A stretch of 39,477 nucleotides of DNA from an uncultured Eubacteriales bacterium (lineage in GTDB: Bacteria; Bacillota; Clostridia; Oscillospirales; Acutalibacteraceae), in the NCBI GenBank assembly GCA_900316435.1, contig ONCY01000010.1, forward strand, positions 1 through 39,477. Reading direction: 5' to 3'. This document shows, one piece after another, positions 32,277-38,271 of the stretch (its first letter is position 1; each line of letters starts with the position of its first letter). A program made the translations under genes and the position numbers. The notes beneath the pieces are model-generated. The model was not told the origin of the DNA and did not search any database. It saw only the letters and a program-made list of their open reading frames with translations.

Positions 32277-32887
32277 ATCCTCCAAAAATATATTCGCACA
32301 TATATCACAGCACCTTGATTGCCACATTTTGTTATAACTTATTATCAGTTTTTCTTTCCCTTAACTTTGCCCTTGCGAGCTCTCGGAAACGAAATAATAA
32401 AATGTGAAATCCTATGTCCGCATAAGGTGAGCAAACTGCGATAAACTCACTGTTTATCAGGCTATTGGAGGACTTTACTAACAACCTATGATATGCTATA
32501 ATAGCCATAGATTATTTCAAATTCAAATCAGAATTTGTCAGCATCTATCACCACATAATCTGCGTGTTTCGTCTGTCCATTTGTATATAAACTCCGATTT
32601 ATCTTACTAACTATGCTATTCGGAATCTTAACTATACCGCTATTTATCTATCCCGCATTCTTTCGCAAACTTATGCTGCCGATACGGGTTCACTCTATGT
32701 ATGATCCCATCCTTTTTGAAGCGAGAGCCTGTCTCCTTGAACCGGAAGGTATTTCCATCTTCCGGACATTGCTGTCTGAAATCGAGGCCCCGGTCATAAT
32801 CGCTATGCGCGCCTCTCTGCCGGTTTCATCGCCAACAGGCAGGATTTGATCGAACTTGCAACCGCGCCATACGTTATGAAAAGGCGA
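32277..32887. other. Gene-free region with an orphan promoter-like sequence
   Basis: No credible gene. An open frame on the plus strand (32613-32849) lacks a ribosome site and family resemblance. TTTACT (32474-32479), 17 bases, then TATAAT (32497-32502) looks like a plus-strand promoter with nothing recognisable behind it, consistent with a decayed element. Confidence 0.45.
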
Positions 32888-33655
32888 CTAATCGTCAAAG
32901 CTTGCGTTCAGGCTTTTCATGGTGTCAATTGTGATTTTGCAGCCGGGCTTAATGCTTTGCATGATGATTTTCATCGTGCTTTCCGGAACGGAAACGCAGC
33001 CGCCCGTGTAGGGTTTTCTGTCGCCGAAGCAGTGGAAGAAGAATGCATATCCGTTTTTCACTTCACACTCGGAGTTGTAGCCGAGATTCAAAACATATTG
33101 GTACTGATACTGATAATCTGTAATATGCTCGCTATTCTCGGTATCGAGGTTCGGGACGTCCTTGGTTGATACCAGCTCGTTAAAGTGGTTTTTGGGATCT
33201 CCCGACCAATAATAGGTATCATCAACCTTGGTGTATTCCATTTGGCAGCCGGGATCGTCGGCGATTCCAAACGCTTTGTCAATTGTAAAGGTGCCGACAG
33301 GGGTCAGCGCTTCTTCGATATTTGCTTTCCCCAAGCCGTCAAGACCGATGAAGCCGGGAGCCGAAATGATTTTCTGCCATTTGCCGTCCTTGTCCTTTTC
33401 GTGCATGGAAACATAAGCGGTGTTTTTGTCATAGCCTGCAACAACGATAAGTTGCTCCGCGTCCTTTGCTGCGTCAAGCTTTGTTACCCATTCGGGCGAC
33501 GCGCCCACATTGTGGCGGTCGGAATACAAAGCGGCTGATTCGGTTTTTTCATCGGCTTTCTTTTCCGAACAGCCCGTCAGCATCGTCGCGGCGGAAAACA
33601 CTGTCAGCGAGGCGAGCGCGAGTGCGATTACTTTTGATTTTATTGTTGTTTTCAT
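32888..33655 (-). CDS. L,D-transpeptidase (YkuD-type) lipoprotein
   Basis: A 255-residue secreted protein. Lipoprotein signal residues 1-28 with lipobox LTGC (Cys29), so it is predicted to be lipid-anchored outside the membrane. The catalytic region is FFFHCFGDRKPYTGGCVSVPE: His208 and Cys220 within HxxG-x(5-6)-GGCVS, typical of L,D-transpeptidase/ErfK-like folds that form 3-3 peptidoglycan cross-links or process peptides. The domain start PGFIGLDGLGKA...ALTPVGTFTI fits the family's TPxGxF motif. An AAAGGA site precedes the ATG. Monocistronic. Confidence 0.88.
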   Translation of the reverse strand: MKTTIKSKVIALALASLTVFSAATMLTGCSEKKADEKTESAALYSDRHNVGASPEWVTKLDAAKDAEQLIVVAGYDKNTAYVSMHEKDKDGKWQKIISAPGFIGLDGLGKANIEEALTPVGTFTIDKAFGIADDPGCQMEYTKVDDTYYWSGDPKNHFNELVSTKDVPNLDTENSEHITDYQYQYQYVLNLGYNSECEVKNGYAFFFHCFGDRKPYTGGCVSVPESTMKIIMQSIKPGCKITIDTMKSLNASFDD

Positions 33656-33918
33656 TATCCTTTATTCCTTTCATTTAATATTTTTTGAACTAATTCAATC
33701 ATTGCGAAACATCATCCGGTTAATTATTTGTAATTATTTCTTAAGACATTTTTAAGAATCGTTATAGGCTGGTTTGACAACAGCTACAACGAAAGCATCG
33801 ACTGCGTGTGCATAGCTATAACTTCGCTGAACGCTCTCGTTAAAAACAGTCCACATGACTGTTTTATTTACCTGTGCGGCTCGCACTCGCCTTCGAGTCC
33901 CTGTTGGCGCTTTGTACC

Positions 33919-33955
33919 AAAAACAAAAACCACCCGATGGGTGGTTTTGTTTTTG
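33919..33955. terminator. Bidirectional terminator-like hairpin before repeat copy 1
   Basis: AAAACCACCC and GGGTGGTTTT pair around GAT and extend outward into A-rich and T-rich flanks (AAAAACA/TGTTTTT). Confidence 0.75.
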
Positions 33956-34018
33956 TCCTATGTGTATAAAAAAGATTTTTTTCGCAAGTTTTGTATCAGG
34001 GACTTGAACCCCCGAATA
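33955..34018 (+). repeat. ~64-bp repeat, copy 1
   Basis: Begins GTCCTATGTGTATAAAAAAG, has ATTTTTTT, a variable ~12 bases and then the constant block ATCAGGGACTTGAACC. It differs from copies 2 and 3 mainly in the variable part and has one extra T. It lies just after a terminator hairpin and at the left edge of the AT-rich island. Confidence 0.85.
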
Positions 34019-34096
34019 AACAGGTAATTGATTTAGCCAAATTATTACTTGGTTTTTACTATAGTGTTAAACAATTATTTAAAAGTCTCAATAAGC

Positions 34097-34161
34097 TAAC
34101 GTGCATGTCTTTAAAAAAAATGCACGTTATAGTCGACAAACTCCTTGCGGTATGTTATGAT
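34097..34161 (+). promoter_or_regulatory. Palindrome and promoter of the Fic gene
   Basis: TAACGTGCAT (34097-34106) and ATGCACGTTA (34120-34129) are a perfect 10-bp inverted repeat ending just before TCGACA (34133-34138). A 17-base spacer and TATGAT (34156-34161) follow. The palindrome could be an operator. Confidence 0.5.
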
Positions 34162-34250
34162 GTATGTGATTTAAAGGGAGAGAAAATTATGTTGGAGTTC
34201 ATTTCAAGTCGTATTAATGATTTTAATATCGGTTTTTTGTTAACGAGTTA

Positions 34251-35087
34251 GTGAATGCTTCAAAAAATCCGGGTATACTTGAGGCTAAAATTGACTCATA
34301 CCAGTTTAACGGAATACTCATTCCGATGTTGCAGACAAAAGAAGCAGTTTCATCAATGTATATCGAGGGAACGCAGACAACAATTACTGATGTACTAAAA
34401 AGTGAATTAGATCCGACATCTACAGATGATCTAATCGGGACGGAAGCACGAAATCATACTAAAACACTTATCTATGGTGCCGAGTATCTTCGTTCCGGAA
34501 TATTTACCCATTCATTTATGAAGCAAATCCATAGTTATATGATGACAGGGATTATTGCTCCCGGCCTTGAAAACACGTTAGGAAAATATAAACTCAAGGA
34601 CAATAGAATTAAAAGCTCAACCGGAGCGGTGGTTTACAATCCCCCGTCAGCCTCTGAAACAAAAAAATATATGGACGAACTTCTCACATTTATGAATAAT
34701 TCTGATGATAGTTTACACCCATTGATAAAAGCGGCAATGATTCATTCTCAGTTTGAATCAATCCATCCGTTTTCAGACGGAAACGGCAGAATAGGCAGAG
34801 TGTTAATCAGTCTATATTTATATAAAGCCGGAGTTATCAACTTCCCGTTTTTTTATCTCAGTGAAGCGATTAATATGGATAAGTCCGTTTATTACCGTAT
34901 GCTAACAGATTCCCGTACTAATCCTCTTGATGAATGGATAAAGTACTTTCTTCATAAAGTTACTGTTCAAGCCACAAAGCTTATCGGTTATATTGATTAC
35001 TTAAATCGTCTTCTTGAATTTTACTCAACGAATTGTATCATAATAATATATTATTTTGTAAAATTCCGTCATGAATTGTTATTATAA
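34251..35087 (+). CDS. Fic/DOC family AMP-transferase, 5' frame broken at a T6 run
   Basis: Fic proteins transfer AMP (or another NMP) from nucleotide to a target hydroxyl. The core motif HPFSDGNGRIGR is at residues 172-183 counted from the GTG at 34251. The N-terminal inhibitory helix motif S35-MYI-E39-G (SxxxEG) indicates a class II, self-inhibited Fic. The GTG has no ribosome site. ATG 34189 has a good GGGAG site and gives MLEFISSRINDFNIG, but shifts out of frame at six T residues (34233-34238); a seventh T would join the two as GFFVNELVNASKNP. The C-terminus is short, and the winged-helix domain often found after the Fic core is missing. The DNA is AT-rich. Confidence 0.82.
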   Translation: MNASKNPGILEAKIDSYQFNGILIPMLQTKEAVSSMYIEGTQTTITDVLKSELDPTSTDDLIGTEARNHTKTLIYGAEYLRSGIFTHSFMKQIHSYMMTGIIAPGLENTLGKYKLKDNRIKSSTGAVVYNPPSASETKKYMDELLTFMNNSDDSLHPLIKAAMIHSQFESIHPFSDGNGRIGRVLISLYLYKAGVINFPFFYLSEAINMDKSVYYRMLTDSRTNPLDEWIKYFLHKVTVQATKLIGYIDYLNRLLEFYSTNCIIIIYYFVKFRHELLL

Positions 35088-35160
35088 AGTAGTGATTTGT
35101 AAATAGTCTTGCATTTGAAATTAATAAATGTTAAAATACAGAAAAAACGAGGTGTTTATG

Positions 35161-35877
35161 ATGGAAACATATATTAATTTTCTAGAACGAATAAATAAAT
35201 TTGAAACAAAAGAATTGTGTTTTTATGAAAACACATTTAAACCTAATAAATCACTTAATGATAAATTTTATGTTGATAAATCCTTTAAAAATTTTTACGG
35301 AGATACTGTTGTTTTTGATTTAAATGTTGAACAAAAAAATATAATTTCTACTATTGTTGAATGTTTGTATACAGAGACACCAAATTGCTTTTGCCAAAAG
35401 CTAAATCCAGACACTTTTCATATGACATTGCATGATTTAAGCAATAATTGCGTTTTAGATAATATATCAAATGATTTGTTTTTTAATGAGATAAAACTTT
35501 TACATGAACTTAGAAAAGCAAAAATAAAAAATGAAACAATAAAAATGAAAACCAATTATATATTCAATATGATGAATACAAGCTTAGTATTAGCTTTAAT
35601 ACCAATAAATGAAGAAGAACACAATAAATTATTTAAATTATACAATTTAGTCGAAAATGTAAAAAGCTTGTCTTATCCATTTACCCCTCACATTACACTA
35701 GCTTATTTCAATCCAAATGGCTTTTCATTTTCAAACATGAATAAATTGCTTCGCATTGTAAATGAAATTAACAGCAAAACCATAGACTTCGAAATTTCTA
35801 CTAATAAACTGTTTTATCAGAAATTTACTGATATGAATACATATATCAATGTCTTTAAACTCTTACAAAATGAGTAA
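35161..35877 (+). CDS. 2H phosphoesterase superfamily protein (2'-5' RNA ligase/LigT-like)
   Basis: A 238-residue protein with the two signature HxT motifs of the 2H fold: H87-M-T89 (FHMTLHDL) and H177-I-T179 (PHITLAYF), each in a hydrophobic strand context. These enzymes open 2',3'- or 1'',2''-cyclic phosphates or cut 2'-5' linkages in RNA or nucleotide second messengers; which applies here is unknown. I chose the ATG at 35161 because GAGGTG then sits six bases away; ATG 35158 is possible. Lysine, asparagine and isoleucine are abundant and third positions AT-rich, unlike the flanking genes, suggesting transfer together with the Fic gene 73 bases upstream. Confidence 0.78.
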   Translation: METYINFLERINKFETKELCFYENTFKPNKSLNDKFYVDKSFKNFYGDTVVFDLNVEQKNIISTIVECLYTETPNCFCQKLNPDTFHMTLHDLSNNCVLDNISNDLFFNEIKLLHELRKAKIKNETIKMKTNYIFNMMNTSLVLALIPINEEEHNKLFKLYNLVENVKSLSYPFTPHITLAYFNPNGFSFSNMNKLLRIVNEINSKTIDFEISTNKLFYQKFTDMNTYINVFKLLQNE

Positions 35878-36249
35878 TATTATATCCAATTACACACAAA
35901 AATTTTTAATTACCACTATTATAGATTAAGGCGATTTTTATTTCTGGTTTTTATAGCCCTATACAGTAACAAAATAATGAAAGCCACGAAAACAAACGGT
36001 TGTTCAACCTGTATAAAATCGAATTAATTTACAAAAGACAAAATTGTTTTATCCCGCTGTTTCTATAATATTTGGTAACTCTTTCCCACAAACGATATCA
36101 TATATTTTATGTTCCATCCTATAATTAACCTGAGTACAACTGTATATATAGGATATCAAAAACAAAACAAGGTGCTTCTTGTTTTTCTGACTATTTAAGG
36201 ATTAATTTTGAATAAAATATAATCTTAAATGTATATAAAGGAAAAATGA

Positions 36250-36341
36250 TAGTGAATAATGAAGAATGAATAATACACCAGAAACGCTCTAAGGGTTCAT
36301 CTGATTATACACTATTCACTATTCATTATTCACTATTCATT
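36250..36341. repeat. Imperfect palindrome of AGTGAATAATGAA-type sequence
   Basis: The left arm AGTGAATAATGAAGAATGAA is matched by a right arm built of ACTATTCATTATTCACTATTC around 36309-36341. It could fold into a long hairpin in RNA or single-stranded DNA, as small non-autonomous elements do. Confidence 0.6.
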
Positions 36342-36342
36342 A

Positions 36343-36367
36343 AGCCTCACGTCAGTGAGGCGTTTCT
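36343..36367 (+). terminator. Terminator-like hairpin before repeat copy 2
   Basis: GCCTCAC and GTGAGGC pair around GTCA, followed by GTTTCT. Confidence 0.6.
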
Positions 36368-36430
36368 GTCCTATGTGTATAAAAAAGATTTTTTAAGGCA
36401 GATTTGTGTCAGGGACTTGAACTCACGAAA
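36368..36430 (+). repeat. ~64-bp repeat, copy 2
   Basis: Begins GTCCTATGTGTATAAAAAAG, then ATTTTTT, a variable segment AAGGCAGATTTGTG and TCAGGGACTTGAACTCACGA. The first 20 bases are identical to copy 1 and the last 20 to copy 3. Confidence 0.88.
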
Positions 36431-36489
36431 GAAAAATAAAAAATTATGACAACTTAATGCAAGAAAACCAAAGTGTTCCAATCAATGAT

Positions 36490-36588
36490 TATTATACAGT
36501 TTTTCAGTTTTAAGTTTTCAGTATTCATTTAGAAAATCCTGTCAAACAGGACTGAAAATTTAAGACTTAAAACTGAAAAATGAATAAT
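36490..36588. repeat. Second imperfect palindrome (TTTTTCAGTTTTAAG type)
   Basis: TTTTTCAGTTTTAAGTTTTCAG on the left is mirrored by CTGAAAATTTAAGACTTAAA and ACTGAAAAA on the right, around a small hairpin AATCCTGTCAAACAGGACT. The outer arms extend to ATTCATTT/AATGAAT. Confidence 0.6.
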
Positions 36589-36590
36589 AC

Positions 36591-36633
36591 AAAGCGAAAA
36601 TCCTGCCGACTTCGCCGACAGGATTTTCGCTTT
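36591..36633. terminator. Perfect 15-bp hairpin before repeat copy 3
   Basis: AAAGCGAAAATCCTG and CAGGATTTTCGCTTT are exact inverted repeats around CCGACTTCGCCGA. It can serve as a bidirectional terminator and ends the flavoprotein operon on the minus strand. Confidence 0.8.
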
Positions 36634-36697
36634 GTCCTATCCGTATAAAAAAGATTTTTTCGGCGGATTTGCATCAGGGACTTGAACTCACGAAACA
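36634..36697 (+). repeat. ~64-bp repeat, copy 3
   Basis: Begins GTCCTATCCGTATAAAAAAG, then ATTTTTT, CGGCGGATTTGCA and TCAGGGACTTGAACTCACGA. It lies at the junction between the AT-rich island and the flavoprotein gene. Confidence 0.88.
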
Positions 36698-36716
36698 GGA
36701 CAACTATAGTTTACTA

Positions 36717-37256
36717 TTAAATCGCCTTACCCATTTCATAGGCTTTCTTGAGCTTGTCGCTGCCCTCGATGGACTTTGGGGTGTCGTAACCGCCGGCGAA
36801 TATTTTGCCCGCAAACTGTGTCTTCTCGAAGCAGTCAATCCAGCCCTGCAAGCCCTTGCAGGCTCCTTCGTCTACATATTCTTCATCCTCGGCGGCAGTC
36901 ATCAGAAGAAACACATCACGGAACTGATAGTCTTGCGAGTACAGGGAGTTGGCACGGTCGATCATGGTCTTCATCTGACCGCTCATTTCGTAGTAATAGA
37001 TCGGCGTCGCCCATACGACGACCTCAGCGTTCAGCAGCTTTTCTGTGATCTCATTTGCGTCGTCATTGATGACGCAACGACCGAGCTTTTGACAGGCGAG
37101 GCAGCCCTTGCAAAAGCTGATGGTTTTATCTTTCAGTGAAACAAGCTCCGCCACATTGCCGGACTCCCTCGCACCGTCGGCAAAGGCGTTCGCAAGTAAT
37201 TCGGAGTTGCTGTTCGGGCGAATGCTTGTGCTGATAATCAATACTTTCTTAGACAT
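36717..37256 (-). CDS. Iron-sulfur flavoprotein / NADPH-dependent FMN reductase family
   Basis: A 179-residue flavodoxin-fold protein. The FMN phosphate loop is STSIRPNSNSE (residues 9-19). The compact cysteine motif C49-x2-C52-x2-C55-x5-C61 (CKGCLACQKLGRC) is that of Isf-type iron-sulfur flavoproteins and binds a 4Fe-4S cluster. WATPIYYYEMSGQMKTMIDR is the usual flavin-isoalloxazine segment. It probably acts as an electron carrier or reductase. I chose the ATG at 37256 because GAGGT is five bases ahead. It lies eight bases after the alpha/beta hydrolase stop, as last gene of a three-gene operon. Confidence 0.9.
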   Translation of the reverse strand: MSKKVLIISTSIRPNSNSELLANAFADGARESGNVAELVSLKDKTISFCKGCLACQKLGRCVINDDANEITEKLLNAEVVVWATPIYYYEMSGQMKTMIDRANSLYSQDYQFRDVFLLMTAAEDEEYVDEGACKGLQGWIDCFEKTQFAGKIFAGGYDTPKSIEGSDKLKKAYEMGKAI

Positions 37257-37264
37257 AGTAAACC

Positions 37265-38260
37265 TCACTTCAAAAACTGGTTAAAGAATTCTTCCATTTT
37301 ATCAAAAGGAATGACATCAAGGTTGTCGTACAGATCGGTGTGGACTGCATCGGGAATGATCATCAATTCTTTATTTTCTGTGTACTTGCTGTCGGTTGTC
37401 ATATTTTTGAACGCGTCCTTACTGAAATAACAGGAGTGTGCTTTTTCGCCGTGAATCACAAGAACAGCGGAGCGTATCTCATTGCTATATTGCAAGATTG
37501 GCTGATTCATAAAGGAAAGGCAACCGACGGAATTCCAGCCATCATTTGAGTTGAGCGAACGGGGGTGATAGGCTCTGCCCTTGTAATACTCGCTGTAATC
37601 CTTGACGAAAAACGGCATATCGTCGGGAACGGGAAGCTCTATGCAACCGCCGCCGCGGGAATATGCGCCCTTGGCGTATTCGGCGGTACGCAGTTTATTC
37701 AGCGCTTTCTTTTTCTCATAACGCTGTTCTTCGCTGTCCTCGCTGTCAAAATATCCGTTCGCGTTCACGCGCGTCATATCGTACATTGTGGATGCGACCG
37801 TCGCCTTTATTCTCGTGTCAAGCGCCGCGACATTCAGCGCCATACCGCCCCAGCCGCAAATGCCGATGATACCGATACGTTCGGGGTCGACCTTATCACA
37901 GTTGGAGAGGAAATCGACCGCCGCCTGAAAGTCCTCGGTGTTGATGTCGGGAGAAGCCATATATCTCGGACTGCCGCCGCTCTCACCTGTAAAGCTCGGA
38001 TCAAAAGCGATCGTCAAAAAACCACGCTCCGCCATCGTCTGCGCGTATAACCCGGAGCATTGCTCCTTGACCGCGCCGAACGGACCGCAAACGGCGATCG
38101 CCGGCAGCTTGGCATCATTGTTCTTTGGTACGTACATATCCGCTGCCAACGTGATGCCGTAACGGTTGATAAAACTTACTTTGCTATGGTCGACCTTATC
38201 GCTTTTCGGGAAGGTCTTGTCCCATTCCTGTGTCAGTTTCAAATCTGCTGTTTTCATCAT
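37265..38260 (-). CDS. Alpha/beta hydrolase (dienelactone-hydrolase/YcjY-like)
   Basis: A 331-residue cytoplasmic hydrolase with no signal peptide. The fold start is RYGITLAADMYVPK...LPAIAVCGPFGAVKEQ. The nucleophile elbow is GIIGICGWGGMALN, with Cys in the place usually held by Ser, as in dienelactone hydrolase and YcjY relatives. The terminal PDAVHTDLYD supplies the His, and the Asp/Glu probably lies in the VIHGEKAHS region. The substrate is unknown; an ester or lactone is likely. AGGAGG is close to the double ATG (38260/38257), overlapping the end of the upstream esterase gene's transcript. Confidence 0.85.
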   Translation of the reverse strand: MMKTADLKLTQEWDKTFPKSDKVDHSKVSFINRYGITLAADMYVPKNNDAKLPAIAVCGPFGAVKEQCSGLYAQTMAERGFLTIAFDPSFTGESGGSPRYMASPDINTEDFQAAVDFLSNCDKVDPERIGIIGICGWGGMALNVAALDTRIKATVASTMYDMTRVNANGYFDSEDSEEQRYEKKKALNKLRTAEYAKGAYSRGGGCIELPVPDDMPFFVKDYSEYYKGRAYHPRSLNSNDGWNSVGCLSFMNQPILQYSNEIRSAVLVIHGEKAHSCYFSKDAFKNMTTDSKYTENKELMIIPDAVHTDLYDNLDVIPFDKMEEFFNQFLK

Positions 38261-38271
38261 AATGTTTCCTC

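Larger units (their letters stand above)
33656..34188. other. Intergenic region: regulator-like repeats, terminator, repeat copy 1 and Fic promoter
   Basis: No gene. TTAAGA repeats with an 11-base period (33741-33746, 33752-33757) lie upstream of the L,D-transpeptidase gene. They are followed by a T-arm-like TTCGAGTCCCTG (33892-33903), a bidirectional terminator, copy 1 of the ~64-bp repeat, and a palindrome plus promoter for the Fic gene. The small open frames here are by-products of the repeat. Confidence 0.6.
35878..36716. other. Gene-free AT-rich region with nested palindromes and two repeat copies
   Basis: No gene. It contains a ~90-base imperfect palindrome (36250-36341), repeat copy 2, a second imperfect palindrome (36490-36588), a perfect 15-bp-stem hairpin (36591-36633) and repeat copy 3. 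The first ~360 bases show nothing recognisable. Confidence 0.7.

Noticed and set aside
32613..32849. 78-codon open frame on the plus strand
   Set aside because: No ribosome site, no family resemblance and a composition that does not look coding on either strand.
33880..34018. tRNA gene suggested by TTCGAGTCCCTG and by the reverse complement of GGGACTTGAACCCC
   Set aside because: Only T-arm-like pieces are present. No acceptor, D-arm or anticodon stem can be folded around them on either strand, and the same block recurs in two other copies with a worse T-stem.
33806..34027. 73-codon open frame across the terminator and repeat copy 1
   Set aside because: It runs through a terminator hairpin and the repeat, has no ribosome site, and its equivalent in the other repeat copies is interrupted.
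36591..36633. Insertion-sequence terminal inverted repeats
   Set aside because: The two arms are only 13 bases apart, so this is a hairpin rather than the ends of an element.
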